The notes beneath the pieces are model-generated. The model worked only from the letters and a program-made list of their open reading frames with translations. It made no database searches and was not told where the DNA came from. Both the position numbers and the translations under genes were made by a program. A DNA stretch of 64,000 nucleotides from Accumulibacter phosphatis (GTDB lineage: Bacteria; Pseudomonadota; Gammaproteobacteria; Burkholderiales; Rhodocyclaceae). The stretch spans positions 4,092,001 through 4,156,000 of the forward strand of contig NC_013194.1 of the NCBI RefSeq assembly GCF_000024165.1, given 5' to 3'. Below are positions 16,474 through 25,062 of the stretch, piece by piece (within the stretch, counting starts at the first letter, position 1; the number at the start of each line of letters is the position of its first letter).

Positions 16474-17159
16474 GCTGTGTGTCTCTCGCCAAAAATTGCC
16501 GTACCGACGCGCACCAGCGTCGAACCTTCGGCAATTGCCGCTTCCAGGTCCTGCGACATGCCCATCGAAAGTGTATCAAGCACCAGTCCGTCGGCTCGCA
16601 GTTGCTCCGACAACTCCCGCAGACGGCGGAAAGGGCGGCGCTGTTCAACGAAGTCGTCGCTGGGCGCGGGAATAGCCATCAGACCGCGCAGACGCAGCTT
16701 TGGCAGTCTGGCGACCGCATGCGCCAAGGCTGGCGCTTCAGCCGGGGAAACCCCCCCTTTGCTGGCCTCACCGCTCACATTCACCTGCAGACAGACGGAC
16801 AGCGACGGCAAGGAGAGCGGGCGTTGTGCGGACAGGCGCTCGGCGACCCGCAGTCGGTCGAGCGAATGTACCCAATCGAACGTCTCAGCGACCGGGCGCG
16901 TCTTGTTGGCTTGCAGCGTACCGATGAAATGCCATTCGAGGCCCATGGCGCGCAGTTCCGCGACCTTGTCAATGCCTTCCTGGAGATAGCTCTCGCCGAA
17001 CGCCCGCTGTCCGGCGGCGGCGGCTTCACGCAAGCACTCCGCAGGCCAGGTCTTGCTCACGGCAAGCAGGAGGACGTCCGCCGGATCACGTCCCCACCGC
17101 CGTGCAGCGCAGGCGATTCGCGCGAGAACGGCTTGCAGCTTGGCGGGAAGTGTGGTCAT
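16470..17159 (-). CDS. yggS: YggS/PLPBP, pyridoxal-phosphate homeostasis protein
   Basis: A 229-residue single-domain alanine-racemase-like barrel. The PLP-binding Lys lies in LLLAVSKTWPAE. WHFIGTLQANKTR, VNVSGEASKGGV and LSMGMSQDLEAAIAEGSTLVRVG, the last containing the phosphate-binding loop, are all present. The family binds PLP without known catalysis and buffers vitamin B6 and amino-acid pools. The frame is open to 17285, but ATG 17159 (MTTLPAKL) gives the usual length. It is divergent from pilT, 69 bp away. Confidence 0.93.
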   Translation of the reverse strand: MTTLPAKLQAVLARIACAARRWGRDPADVLLLAVSKTWPAECLREAAAAGQRAFGESYLQEGIDKVAELRAMGLEWHFIGTLQANKTRPVAETFDWVHSLDRLRVAERLSAQRPLSLPSLSVCLQVNVSGEASKGGVSPAEAPALAHAVARLPKLRLRGLMAIPAPSDDFVEQRRPFRRLRELSEQLRADGLVLDTLSMGMSQDLEAAIAEGSTLVRVGTAIFGERHTA

Positions 17160-17228
17160 AATCAGGCGTTGCGCAGATTCTGCATAGTATAGCACTGCGC
17201 CCTGCTCACCGCCCGAGGACCGAACCGG

Positions 17229-18275
17229 ATGGACATCACGGAACTGCTCGCCTTCAGCGTCAAGAACAAGGCTTCCGACCTGCACCTGTCATCCGGGTTA
17301 CCGCCGATGATCCGCGTGAATGGCGATGTGCGCCGCATCAACCTGCCAGCGATGGAACACAAGGACGTGCACGGCATGGTGTACGACATCATGAACGACG
17401 GCCAGCGCAAGCACTACGAAGACACGCTCGAATGCGACTTCTCGTTCGAGATTCCCAACCTCGCGCGCTTTCGCGTCAACGCCTTCGTCCAGAACCGCGG
17501 CGCTGCTGCCGTATTCCGGACCATTCCGTCAAAGGTACTGACGCTCGAAGATCTCAACTGCCCGAGGATCTTCAAGGACATCTCGGAATACCCGCGCGGG
17601 ATTGTGCTGGTCACCGGACCGACGGGGTCGGGCAAGTCAACAACCCTGGCGGCAATGATCAATCACGTCAATGAGACGATGTATGGCCACATTCTGACGG
17701 TCGAGGATCCGATCGAGTTTGTGCACCAGTCGAAGAAATGCCTGATCAACCAGCGCGAGATCGGCCCCCACACCCTGTCGTTCCAGAATGCGCTGCGCTC
17801 GGCCCTGCGCGAGGACCCGGACGTCATCCTGGTTGGCGAGATGCGCGATCTGGAAACGATCCGTCTGGCGCTCTCCGGTGCCGAGACCGGCCACCTAGTC
17901 TTCGCCACCCTGCACACTTCCAGCGCTGCGAAGACGATCGACCGGATCATCGACGTGTTTCCTGCTGCCGAGAAGGAGATGGTCCGATCGATGTTGTCCG
18001 AGTCGATTCGCGCCGTGATCTCGCAAACGCTGCTCAAGACCAAGGACGGTCAGGGGCGAATCGCGGCGCACGAAATCCTCATCGGCACGCCAGCGATCCG
18101 CAACCTGATCCGCGAAAACAAGATCGCCCAGATGTATTCCACCCTGCAGACTGGCCAGCAGTATGGCATGCAGACCCTCGACCACAACCTGCTCGAGCTC
18201 GTCAAGCGAAATCTCGTTGCGGCAAGCGAGGCTCGCAGCAAGGCGGCCAACAAGGACGTCTTCCCCGGCGCTTAG
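17229..18275 (+). CDS. pilT: PilT, type IV pilus retraction ATPase
   Basis: A 348-residue hexameric secretion-type ATPase. The N-terminal PAS-like domain (MDITELLAFSVKNKASDLHL) is followed by the RecA-like domain with Walker A GPTGSGKSTT, the Asp box (ILTVEDPIEF), the Walker B region (DVILVGEMRD) and the His box (GHLVFATLHT). The C-terminal AIRNLIRENKIAQM helix, needed for retraction in PilT, is intact. This distinguishes it from the PilU-type proteins in this window. It is followed by pilU after 27 bp, and it is presumably controlled functionally by the Chp system at 0.5-9.6 kb. Confidence 0.96.
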   Translation: MDITELLAFSVKNKASDLHLSSGLPPMIRVNGDVRRINLPAMEHKDVHGMVYDIMNDGQRKHYEDTLECDFSFEIPNLARFRVNAFVQNRGAAAVFRTIPSKVLTLEDLNCPRIFKDISEYPRGIVLVTGPTGSGKSTTLAAMINHVNETMYGHILTVEDPIEFVHQSKKCLINQREIGPHTLSFQNALRSALREDPDVILVGEMRDLETIRLALSGAETGHLVFATLHTSSAAKTIDRIIDVFPAAEKEMVRSMLSESIRAVISQTLLKTKDGQGRIAAHEILIGTPAIRNLIRENKIAQMYSTLQTGQQYGMQTLDHNLLELVKRNLVAASEARSKAANKDVFPGA

Positions 18276-18302
18276 GGCCCGTCTGGCGGGCAGAAAGAAA
18301 GC

Positions 18303-19442
18303 ATGGAACACGATCAAGCACTCAAGTTCATGCACGAGTTGCTGCGTCTGATGACGCAGAAGAATGGGTCGGACCTCTTCATCACGGCCCATTTTCCACC
18401 GGCCATCAAGATTGACGGCAAGGTGATGCCGGTGTCCAACCAACCGCTCCTCCCCCAGCACTCCGCGGAACTGGCGCGCTCGATCATGAACGACCGTCAG
18501 GCCGCCGAGTTCGAAGAAAAGAGGGAATGCAACTTTGCCATCTCGCCTACCGGGATTGGCCGTTTTCGCGTCAATGCATTGGTACAGCAGGGGCGCGTCG
18601 CGGTGGTCTGCCGGACGATCAACCTGGTGGTACCGACCCTTGACGAACTCGAATTGCCACCGGTACTCAAGGACATTTCGCTTGCCGCGCGCGGTCTGGT
18701 GATTTTTGTCGGCGGCACGGGCACCGGCAAGACCACGTCTTTGGCCGCACTCGTCGATCACCGCAACCGTAACAGCCACGGTCATATCATCACGATCGAG
18801 GATCCCATCGAGTTCGTTCACGAGCACAAGAAGTGCATCGTCACTCAGCGCGAGGTCGGCGTGGACACCGACTCCTGGGAGACAGCACTGAAGAATACGC
18901 TACGTCAGGCGCCGAACGTGATCATGATGGGAGAGATTCGTGATCGCCAGACCATGGACTACGCCATCGCCTTCGCCGAAACCGGACACTTGTGCCTGGC
19001 CACGCTGCACGCCAACAACACCAACCAGGCCATCGACCGGGTCATCAACTTCTTCCCCGAGGAACGGCGCCATCAGTTGCTGATGGATCTTTCTCTCAAC
19101 CTGCGTGCGTTCGTCTCCCAGCGCCTGCTGCCGAAGAAGGATGGCAAGGGAAGGGTGCCGGCGATTGAGGTCATGCTCAATTCACCACTCGTTTCCGACC
19201 TCGTTTTCAAGGGTCAGGTGCATGAGATCAAGGAAGTGATGAAGCGATCGCGCGAACTGGGTATGCAGACTTTCGACCAGGCGCTGTTCGATCTCTACGA
19301 GGGCGGGCAGATCAGGTACGAGGATGCCCTGCGCAACGCCGACTCGCTGAATGACCTGCGCCTGCAGATCAAGCTGCATGGCAAGGAATCGAAAGACCGG
19401 GATCTCAGCGCCGGCATCGGTCATCTGGATATCGTCCAGTAG
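18303..19442 (+). CDS. pilU: PilU, accessory type IV pilus retraction ATPase
   Basis: A 379-residue PilT paralogue that assists PilT-dependent retraction under load. The N-terminal domain opens with a short acidic lead then NGSDLFITAHFPPAIKIDGK. The ATPase domain has GGTGTGKTTSLAAL (Walker A), ITIEDPIEF, NVIMMGEIRDRQTM and GHLCLATLHANN. The PilT AIRNLIRE helix is absent; in its place is the PilU-type SPLVSDLVFKGQ followed by QTFDQALFDLYEGG. It lies directly downstream of pilT in the usual order. A terminator-like hairpin follows at 19449-19480. Confidence 0.95.
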   Translation: MEHDQALKFMHELLRLMTQKNGSDLFITAHFPPAIKIDGKVMPVSNQPLLPQHSAELARSIMNDRQAAEFEEKRECNFAISPTGIGRFRVNALVQQGRVAVVCRTINLVVPTLDELELPPVLKDISLAARGLVIFVGGTGTGKTTSLAALVDHRNRNSHGHIITIEDPIEFVHEHKKCIVTQREVGVDTDSWETALKNTLRQAPNVIMMGEIRDRQTMDYAIAFAETGHLCLATLHANNTNQAIDRVINFFPEERRHQLLMDLSLNLRAFVSQRLLPKKDGKGRVPAIEVMLNSPLVSDLVFKGQVHEIKEVMKRSRELGMQTFDQALFDLYEGGQIRYEDALRNADSLNDLRLQIKLHGKESKDRDLSAGIGHLDIVQ

Positions 19443-19448
19443 CCCGAC

Positions 19449-19480
19449 AAGCTGCCGTGCGGCACTCGCACGGCATGCTT
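19449..19480. terminator. Terminator-like hairpin between pilU and the convergent rlmL-like gene
   Basis: TGCCGTGCG (19453-19461) pairs with CGCACGGCA (19467-19475) around GCACT. The stem can extend to AAGC/GCTT with one bulged T. It is followed by GATTTGC rather than a long T run. It lies between two convergent genes and could serve both. Confidence 0.5.
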
Positions 19481-19529
19481 GATTTGCACGCGAGGCCACC
19501 TGGCGAACCGCCTTGTCCCGGGCCGCGAC

Positions 19530-20714
19530 TCAGCCCATCGGCTCCGGATGCTGCTTCGCCACTCGCGCCTGCTCGGTGGCTCGATTCGTCCCGGCCACCA
19601 TCCTGAACTCGTACAGGCGACATTCCAGCGCACCGTTGAAAAGCGGCGTCCGCTTGCTGGGTGTCAAGCGGACCAGCTTCGGCAATCGCGTGTCGGCGCT
19701 CAGCAGGTAGCAGTTCCAGCCGGCAAACCGGCGTTTCAGCGCACTGCCCAGCAGCGGATAGAATGCCGCCAGTTCATCATCGCTGGACACCCGCTCGCCG
19801 TAGGGCGGGTTACTGACCATGATGCCGCCCGGGGCAGGCGCGTCGATCGCCAGCAGGTCACCCGAACTCAGGGTAACCACCGGCAACAGATCGGCGCGAT
19901 CGAGATTGGCCAGCGTGGCGCGCACGGCAACCGGTGAGATGTCGCTGCCGAAAATGCCTGTATTCCTTGCCGGCTTCTCCGCGGAGCGAGCGGCATCGAC
20001 CAGTTGGTTCCAGAGCACGGCGTCGAAATGGCGTAGCCGCTGAAACGCAAAGTCGCGTCTGGCGCCCGGCGCGATGCCCAGTGCGATCTGAGCAGCTTCG
20101 GCCAGAAAGGTGCCACTGCCGCACATTGGGTCAAACAGCGGCACATCAGGTTGCCAACCGCTGAGGCGAAGGATGCCGGCGGCCAGGTTTTCCTTCAGCG
20201 GCGCGTCTACGGTCTTCTGGCGAAAACCGCGCTGGTACAGTGGCGCGCCCGATGTGTCGAGATAGAGCGTGCACTCGTCGCTGCTGACGAAGCCTTGTAC
20301 GCGCACCTCCGGCTCACGCCTGTCGACCATGGGGCGCTTACCCGACTCCCGGCGAAAGCGGTCGCAGATGGCATCCTTGATGCGCAGGGTGACGAAGTCG
20401 ATGCTCTTCAGCGGACTCTTCAATGCATTGACGTCAACGCGAATGGTCTGCTCGGGGAAAAACCATCGCGGCCATGGCGTTGCCAGCGCCAGATGGTAAA
20501 TGTCGTCCTCCTTGCGATACGAGGCATGCGCCACGCGCCACAGGATACGCGTGGCAATCCGCGAATGTAGACTGGCGAAGTAGCAAACCGGCCACTCGCC
20601 CAGGAAATGCACGCCACCCGGTATCTGTTTCAGATCGGCAGCGCCTGCCGCGATGAGATCTTCCACCAGCACAGATTCAAGACCGCGCGGGCAGCTTGCA
20701 AAAAACGTTTCCAC
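19530..20714 (-). CDS. rlmL: RlmL-type 23S rRNA (guanine-N2) methyltransferase, single-domain form
   Basis: A 394-residue protein of the THUMP plus UPF0020 class. The N-terminal ferredoxin-like/THUMP part (METFFASCPRGLESVLVEDL) is followed by a Rossmann-like methyltransferase with PLFDPMCGSGTFLAEAAQIA (AdoMet loop) and the catalytic NPPYGERV. In E. coli RlmL this is fused to a second methyltransferase (RlmK); that half is missing here, as in many betaproteobacteria. It probably makes m2G2445 in 23S rRNA. The GTG start at 20714 has GGGAG 7 nt upstream. Confidence 0.9.
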   Translation of the reverse strand: METFFASCPRGLESVLVEDLIAAGAADLKQIPGGVHFLGEWPVCYFASLHSRIATRILWRVAHASYRKEDDIYHLALATPWPRWFFPEQTIRVDVNALKSPLKSIDFVTLRIKDAICDRFRRESGKRPMVDRREPEVRVQGFVSSDECTLYLDTSGAPLYQRGFRQKTVDAPLKENLAAGILRLSGWQPDVPLFDPMCGSGTFLAEAAQIALGIAPGARRDFAFQRLRHFDAVLWNQLVDAARSAEKPARNTGIFGSDISPVAVRATLANLDRADLLPVVTLSSGDLLAIDAPAPGGIMVSNPPYGERVSSDDELAAFYPLLGSALKRRFAGWNCYLLSADTRLPKLVRLTPSKRTPLFNGALECRLYEFRMVAGTNRATEQARVAKQHPEPMG

Positions 20715-20735
20715 GATTGACTCCCGGTCGGTGGT

Positions 20736-21152
20736 CTAGAACGGCTTGACGACGGCGAGGTAAGTAACCGCCAGCAGCACGAGCACCGGCATTTCGTTGA
20801 ACCAGCGGAACCAGACGTGGCCATGCACATTCCGACCGGTCTGAAAATCGCGCAGGAGGCGACCACAATAGGCGTGATAGCCAAGCAGCCCGACGACCAG
20901 AACCGTCTTGGCGTGCAGCCAGCCGCCCGAGAAACCAAAGCCGAACCACAGCCACAAGCCGAAAAGAACCGCCAGAATGCCGATCGGGGTGATGAACCGA
21001 TAGAGCTTGCCAGCCATCAACAGCAAGCGCTGACGCTCGGCAACGCTGTCGGCCTCGACCATCGCCAAATTGACGAAAATACGCGGCAGATAAAAAAGGC
21101 CGGCAAACCAACTGACCACCAGCCACAGATGCAGCACCTTGACAATCAACAC
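20736..21152 (-). CDS. hemJ: HemJ-like / CopD-superfamily membrane protein
   Basis: A 138-residue protein with four hydrophobic helices. The opening VKVLHLWLVVSWFAGLFYLP contains the conserved His of HemJ, a heme-dependent protoporphyrinogen oxidase. A conserved Lys follows in GGWLHAKTVLVV, and the C terminus has HVWFRWFNEMPVLVLLAVTY. The GTG start at 21152 has AGGAAGAG 3 nt upstream and overlaps the end of the epimerase-like gene by 7 bp. HemJ would act in the inner membrane in heme synthesis. The call is by motif and size; another UPF0093 protein cannot be excluded. Confidence 0.85.
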   Translation of the reverse strand: MLIVKVLHLWLVVSWFAGLFYLPRIFVNLAMVEADSVAERQRLLLMAGKLYRFITPIGILAVLFGLWLWFGFGFSGGWLHAKTVLVVGLLGYHAYCGRLLRDFQTGRNVHGHVWFRWFNEMPVLVLLAVTYLAVVKPF

Positions 21153-22051
21153 GAACTCTTCCTTTCAGCCCACGCCGCAGCGACGCCATCCTCGACGCGG
21201 GGATAGTTCAGCTTCGCCCGCAGTTCCGTCTTGACGCGCTGGTTGAGCAGTCGCCGCGATTCACCCATGAATGACAGTTGCAGCGCCGACAACCGCTCCT
21301 GCGCCTGATGACGCGACAGACGCGGCACCCTGGGCAGCCCGAAGCGATCGGCAACGAGATCGAAATAATCGCCCATCTTGATCTGCGAATCGTCGGTCGC
21401 GTTGTACGTTCGGTTGCTGCGCCCGTAGCGCAACGCCGCGCAGGTCAACATCGCCAGATCCTCGGCGTGGATATGATTGGTATAGACGTCGTCCTCATTC
21501 CGCAACGCTGGGGATGCCCTCTGCAAGCGTTCGATGGGCAGGCGATCGGCAGCATAGATTCCGGGAACGCGCAGGATGCTGACGACGACGCCACGCCGCC
21601 CCAAAGCGCGCAACTGGTACTCGGCATCGAGCCGCCGGCGAGCCCGGGCAGTGCCCGGCTGCGGAGCACGGGTCTCGTCAATACAGGCGCCTGCGCAGTC
21701 ACCGTAGACACCGCTGGTACTGATGTAGACGATTCGCTGTGGTAGACTCCGGCCGCGGGACAGCGCGGCGAGCAGGCGGCGTGTGCGGGGATCGCGTTGC
21801 TCACCGGCCGCGCGCCCTTGGTCAGCCGCTGGTGGCGGGGCCAGATGCAGGATGACGTCGGCCAGACCTGCGATACGCCGCAGGCTTGCGGGCTGATCAA
21901 GATCGGCAAGGACAGGGCGGGCGCCCAGATCGCGCCAGAAGAGACGCTGCGCAGGGTCGCGGACGAGCGCGAAAACGCGGTAGTGGCCCAGCAGGCGAGG
22001 CAGGATGCGGCGCGCGATGTCACCGCAACCGACGATCAAGAGTTTTTGCAC
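21146..22051 (-). CDS. NAD-dependent epimerase/dehydratase-like protein (YeeZ type)
   Basis: A 301-residue short-chain dehydrogenase of the extended family. The nucleotide-binding motif is at the very start (LLIVGCGDIARRILPRLLGH), in the GxGxIG-like form typical of the YeeZ group. RIVYISTSGVYGDCAG resembles the catalytic Ser/Tyr strand, although the usual YxxxK is altered to a region with LDAEYQL. The substrate is unknown. A GTG at 22051 is used, with no clear Shine-Dalgarno. It is divergent from the reductase gene by 39 bp and shares an overlap with hemJ downstream, which may mean co-expression only. Confidence 0.8.
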   Translation of the reverse strand: MQKLLIVGCGDIARRILPRLLGHYRVFALVRDPAQRLFWRDLGARPVLADLDQPASLRRIAGLADVILHLAPPPAADQGRAAGEQRDPRTRRLLAALSRGRSLPQRIVYISTSGVYGDCAGACIDETRAPQPGTARARRRLDAEYQLRALGRRGVVVSILRVPGIYAADRLPIERLQRASPALRNEDDVYTNHIHAEDLAMLTCAALRYGRSNRTYNATDDSQIKMGDYFDLVADRFGLPRVPRLSRHQAQERLSALQLSFMGESRRLLNQRVKTELRAKLNYPRVEDGVAAAWAERKSSC

Positions 22052-22090
22052 TGCGCAATTTTACCGGATTCGGACATCAGCGGAGAGGCG

Positions 22091-23164
22091 ATGAGTTTTC
22101 AGGTCAGCATCCAGCCGAGCCGGCACAGTTTTCAGGCCGAGCCTGACGAGACGATTCTTGAGGCAGCACTGCGTCAGGGACTCAGCCTTCCTTACGGTTG
22201 TCGCGATGGCGTTTGCGGCAGCTGTCGCGGCAAAGTGTTGACCGGAGAGTTCGAGCACGGCAAGGCACAACTCGAGGTTCTCAGCGATGCCGACCGCCGG
22301 GCCGGCTTTGCACTCTTCTGCTGCGCGCAAGCCAGGAGCGACCTGTGCATCGAAAGCCGCGAAGCCCGCTCGCTCGCGGACATTCCGGTGAGGACACTGC
22401 CGGCGCGTGTGCACAAGCTGACACGCGCGGCGCCTGACGTCATGATCGTCGAACTCAAGCTGCCCGCCAATGAGCGCTTACGGTTTCTCGCCGGCCAGTA
22501 CGTTGACATTCTGCTCAAGGAGGGCAGGCGACGCGCTTTCTCGCTGGCCAATGCACCACACGACGATGCCGTCCTGCAGTTGCACGTTCGCCATGTGCCG
22601 GGAGGGCAGTTCACCGGTCACGTGTTCAACACCATGAAGGAGCGCGACATCGTGCGTTTGCGCGGGCCGCAGGGCAGCTTCTTTCAGCGCGAGGACTCCA
22701 CCAAACCGATGTTGCTCGTTGCCGGTGGAACCGGCTTTGCGCCGATCAAGGCGATCGTCGAACACGCCATCGCGGAAGAAAGCCAGCGGCCGATGCACGT
22801 CTATTGGGGAGGACGTGGCCGCGCCGACCTCTACCTGCTAAAACTTGCCCAACAATGGCCATTGCTGCATGCCAACATCCGTTTCACCCCGGTGCTGTCC
22901 GACTTGCCGACAGAGGCCCAATGGGACGGCAGAACAGGTCTCGTGCATCACGTCGCGTTGGCAGACCATACCGATCTCTCCGACTATCAGGCGTATGTCT
23001 GTGGATCACCGGCAATGGTAGCCGCCGCCAGGCAGGATTTCCTGGCACGTTGCGATCTTCCGGCAGACGAGTTCTTTGCCGATTCGTTCGACTTTGCTGC
23101 CGATACGCTCGATGCAATCGATGCCCCAACCCACCTGAACACAAGGCTTGACCCGCATGAATGA
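22091..23164 (+). CDS. 2Fe-2S/FAD/NAD(P)H oxidoreductase (CDP-6-deoxy-3,4-glucoseen reductase-like)
   Basis: A 357-residue electron-transfer reductase. The plant-type ferredoxin domain comes first, with Cys37, Cys42, Cys45 (YGCRDGVCGSCRGKVL) and a fourth Cys near residue 76 (ALFCCAQ). The FAD-binding barrel follows with RRAFSLANAP, then the NAD(P) domain with MLLVAGGTGFAPIKAI and YVCGSPAMV. This architecture is shared by AscD/RfbI-type reductases and by oxygenase reductases. No oxygenase or deoxysugar genes lie nearby, so the electron acceptor is unknown. ATG 22091 has CGGAGAGG just upstream; the frame is open far upstream but shows no homology. The stop overlaps the HDOD gene start. Confidence 0.88.
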   Translation: MSFQVSIQPSRHSFQAEPDETILEAALRQGLSLPYGCRDGVCGSCRGKVLTGEFEHGKAQLEVLSDADRRAGFALFCCAQARSDLCIESREARSLADIPVRTLPARVHKLTRAAPDVMIVELKLPANERLRFLAGQYVDILLKEGRRRAFSLANAPHDDAVLQLHVRHVPGGQFTGHVFNTMKERDIVRLRGPQGSFFQREDSTKPMLLVAGGTGFAPIKAIVEHAIAEESQRPMHVYWGGRGRADLYLLKLAQQWPLLHANIRFTPVLSDLPTEAQWDGRTGLVHHVALADHTDLSDYQAYVCGSPAMVAAARQDFLARCDLPADEFFADSFDFAADTLDAIDAPTHLNTRLDPHE

Positions 23165-24332
23165 AGTTTTCATGTCCCGCCAGCCTCTGGTCAATCGCCA
23201 GAGCAAAATCATCGCCACGCGCCTGACGCTGCATCTTGGGGATCAGGCAAGCATCGTCGATGCGGTGAGCACGCTGAGCGCACTGGCCAACGTCTGGCCG
23301 CAGAGCGAAAAACCGGTGTTCATCAGTTGTGGCCGGACCGGTTGTGAGGCGGGCATCCTCGACTGGTCGGCACCTGACAACGCGACGATAGAACTGCCGG
23401 CGACGACGCTGGTCGGCCAGGCCGGGCCCGACGTGATTGCCGCTCTGCAAACCTTCCAACCGACCATCTGCCTGCACTTTGATCCGCAGGCGGCACAGGC
23501 TCTGTCCGCCGGCGTACAGTTCCGCTTCATCGGTTTCGACGCGCAGCAGTTCCAACTCGGTCAACTCAAGCTGCTGACCGCCCGGACGCGAACGTACGGC
23601 ATCGGTATCGCTTTCAATGTCGAAACCAGCGAGCAGTTCCGAGCCTGCCTGGAAGCTGGTATCACAGCGGCAGCGGGATGGTTCTTCACGTCACCGACAG
23701 GCGCGCCGGCGAAAGCCCTCAGTCCCGGGCAGGCAAACATCGTGCGGGTGCTCAATCTGGTGCGCCAGAATGCTGACATCCGGGAAATCGAGGCGGCACT
23801 CAAGCTCGATGTCGCCATTTCCTACAAGTTGCTACGCTACATCAATGCCGCCGGCTTTGGGCTCTCCTGCGAGATCCAGTCTTTCCGGCACGCCGTCAAT
23901 ATGCTCGGCTACGAAAAGCTCAATCGCTGGTTGTCACTGCTGCTGGGAACGGCCAGCAAGGACCCGATGGCCCCGGCCCTGATGCACACCGCCTTGCTAA
24001 GAGCGCGATTGATGGAATTGCTGGCGAGCGGGCTGGTTGACAAGTCGGAGTACGACAACCTGTTCATCACCGGCGCCTTTTCCCTGCTCGACGTGCTGCT
24101 TGGCGTCGGTATGGAGCAGGCGCTCGAGGCGATGCGCCTACCGGAACCGATCTGCGATGCTTTGCTGAGTAACGGGGGTCGCTATCAGCCCTTCCTCGAC
24201 CTGGCAGTGGCCAGCGAGGCCGACGATGGTGAGGCAATTGCCGACCAGGCCGCCATGCTCGGCCTGACCTCCGATCAATTCAACCGTGCCCAACTACAAG
24301 CCCTCACTTTCGCCGACGCGATGGAGCTCTAG
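23157..24332 (+). CDS. EAL-like/HDOD signalling protein
   Basis: About 391 residues. The first 190 or so resemble the N-terminal module of YuxH-type proteins (VFMSRQPLVNRQSKIIATRL) and look like a degenerate EAL phosphodiesterase fold with no EAL or other catalytic signature. The C-terminal half is a HDOD domain: IEAALKLDVAISYKLLRYIN, SCEIQSFRHAVNMLGYEKLN and LFITGAFSLLDVLLG are typical. HDOD proteins act as non-catalytic regulators of motility, biofilm or stress. The start at 23157 overlaps the reductase stop by 8 bp; an ATG at 23172 is also possible. It ends 9 bp before the convergent livF. Confidence 0.85.
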   Translation: MNEVFMSRQPLVNRQSKIIATRLTLHLGDQASIVDAVSTLSALANVWPQSEKPVFISCGRTGCEAGILDWSAPDNATIELPATTLVGQAGPDVIAALQTFQPTICLHFDPQAAQALSAGVQFRFIGFDAQQFQLGQLKLLTARTRTYGIGIAFNVETSEQFRACLEAGITAAAGWFFTSPTGAPAKALSPGQANIVRVLNLVRQNADIREIEAALKLDVAISYKLLRYINAAGFGLSCEIQSFRHAVNMLGYEKLNRWLSLLLGTASKDPMAPALMHTALLRARLMELLASGLVDKSEYDNLFITGAFSLLDVLLGVGMEQALEAMRLPEPICDALLSNGGRYQPFLDLAVASEADDGEAIADQAAMLGLTSDQFNRAQLQALTFADAMEL

Positions 24333-24341
24333 GATCAACGG

Positions 24342-25046
24342 CTATTCCCCGAGATAGGCGGCGCGGACCTTGGGGTCGGCAAGCAGCCTCTTCGACTCGT
24401 CGGTAACGGTGATCTCGCCACTCTCCATGACGTAGCCACGCTGACTTACCTCGAGTGCCAGCTTGGCATTCTGCTCGACCAGGAGAATGGTCATCCCGTC
24501 CTTCGCCACCGCACAGATCACTTCGAAAATCTTTTGCACCATGATCGGCGCCAGACCCATCGACGGCTCGTCGAGCAGCATCAGCCGCGGTTTGCTCATC
24601 AGTGCGCGGCCGATCGCCAGCATCTGCTGCTCGCCCCCGGAGAGGGTACCCGCCAACTGCTGGGCGCGTTCCTTGAGGCGAGGGAAGTGCGAGAGAACCT
24701 GCTCGAGATCACGCTCGATCGCCACCTTGTCGTTGCGGGCGTAGGCACCCATGCGCAGGTTCTCGACAGTCGTCATGCGCGGAAACACACCCCTGCCCTC
24801 GGGGACCAGCGCGATCCCTTCGCCAACCAGCTGGTGCGGCGGCAGCGCCACAAGCTCCTTACCACGGTAGCGGACGCTGCCACCGGCCGGGTCGAGAAGC
24901 CGAGCGAGAGCCCGTAGCGTACTGCTCTTGCCCGCACCGTTGGCACCGATCAGCGCCACCATCTCGCCTTCATTGACGTGGAAGGTGATCCCGCGAACGG
25001 CCTGGATACCACCATAGGAGACGCGCAGTCCGTTAACTTCGAGCAT
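24342..25046 (-). CDS. livF: LivF, branched-chain amino-acid ABC transporter ATP-binding protein
   Basis: A 234-residue ABC ATPase. Walker A is GANGAGKSSTLRAL, the ABC signature TLSGGEQQMLAIGRAL and Walker B LMLLDEPSMGL with the downstream His-loop equivalent (MTILLVEQNA, where the family has Q). The short length and VPEGRGVFPRMT segment are LivF-specific. It lies last in the livKHMGF-order operon, 16 bp after livG. Together the two ATPases should power uptake of Leu/Ile/Val or related amides; exact substrates cannot be read from sequence. Confidence 0.95.
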   Translation of the reverse strand: MLEVNGLRVSYGGIQAVRGITFHVNEGEMVALIGANGAGKSSTLRALARLLDPAGGSVRYRGKELVALPPHQLVGEGIALVPEGRGVFPRMTTVENLRMGAYARNDKVAIERDLEQVLSHFPRLKERAQQLAGTLSGGEQQMLAIGRALMSKPRLMLLDEPSMGLAPIMVQKIFEVICAVAKDGMTILLVEQNAKLALEVSQRGYVMESGEITVTDESKRLLADPKVRAAYLGE

Positions 25047-25062
25047 GATTCATCCGTTCCCT

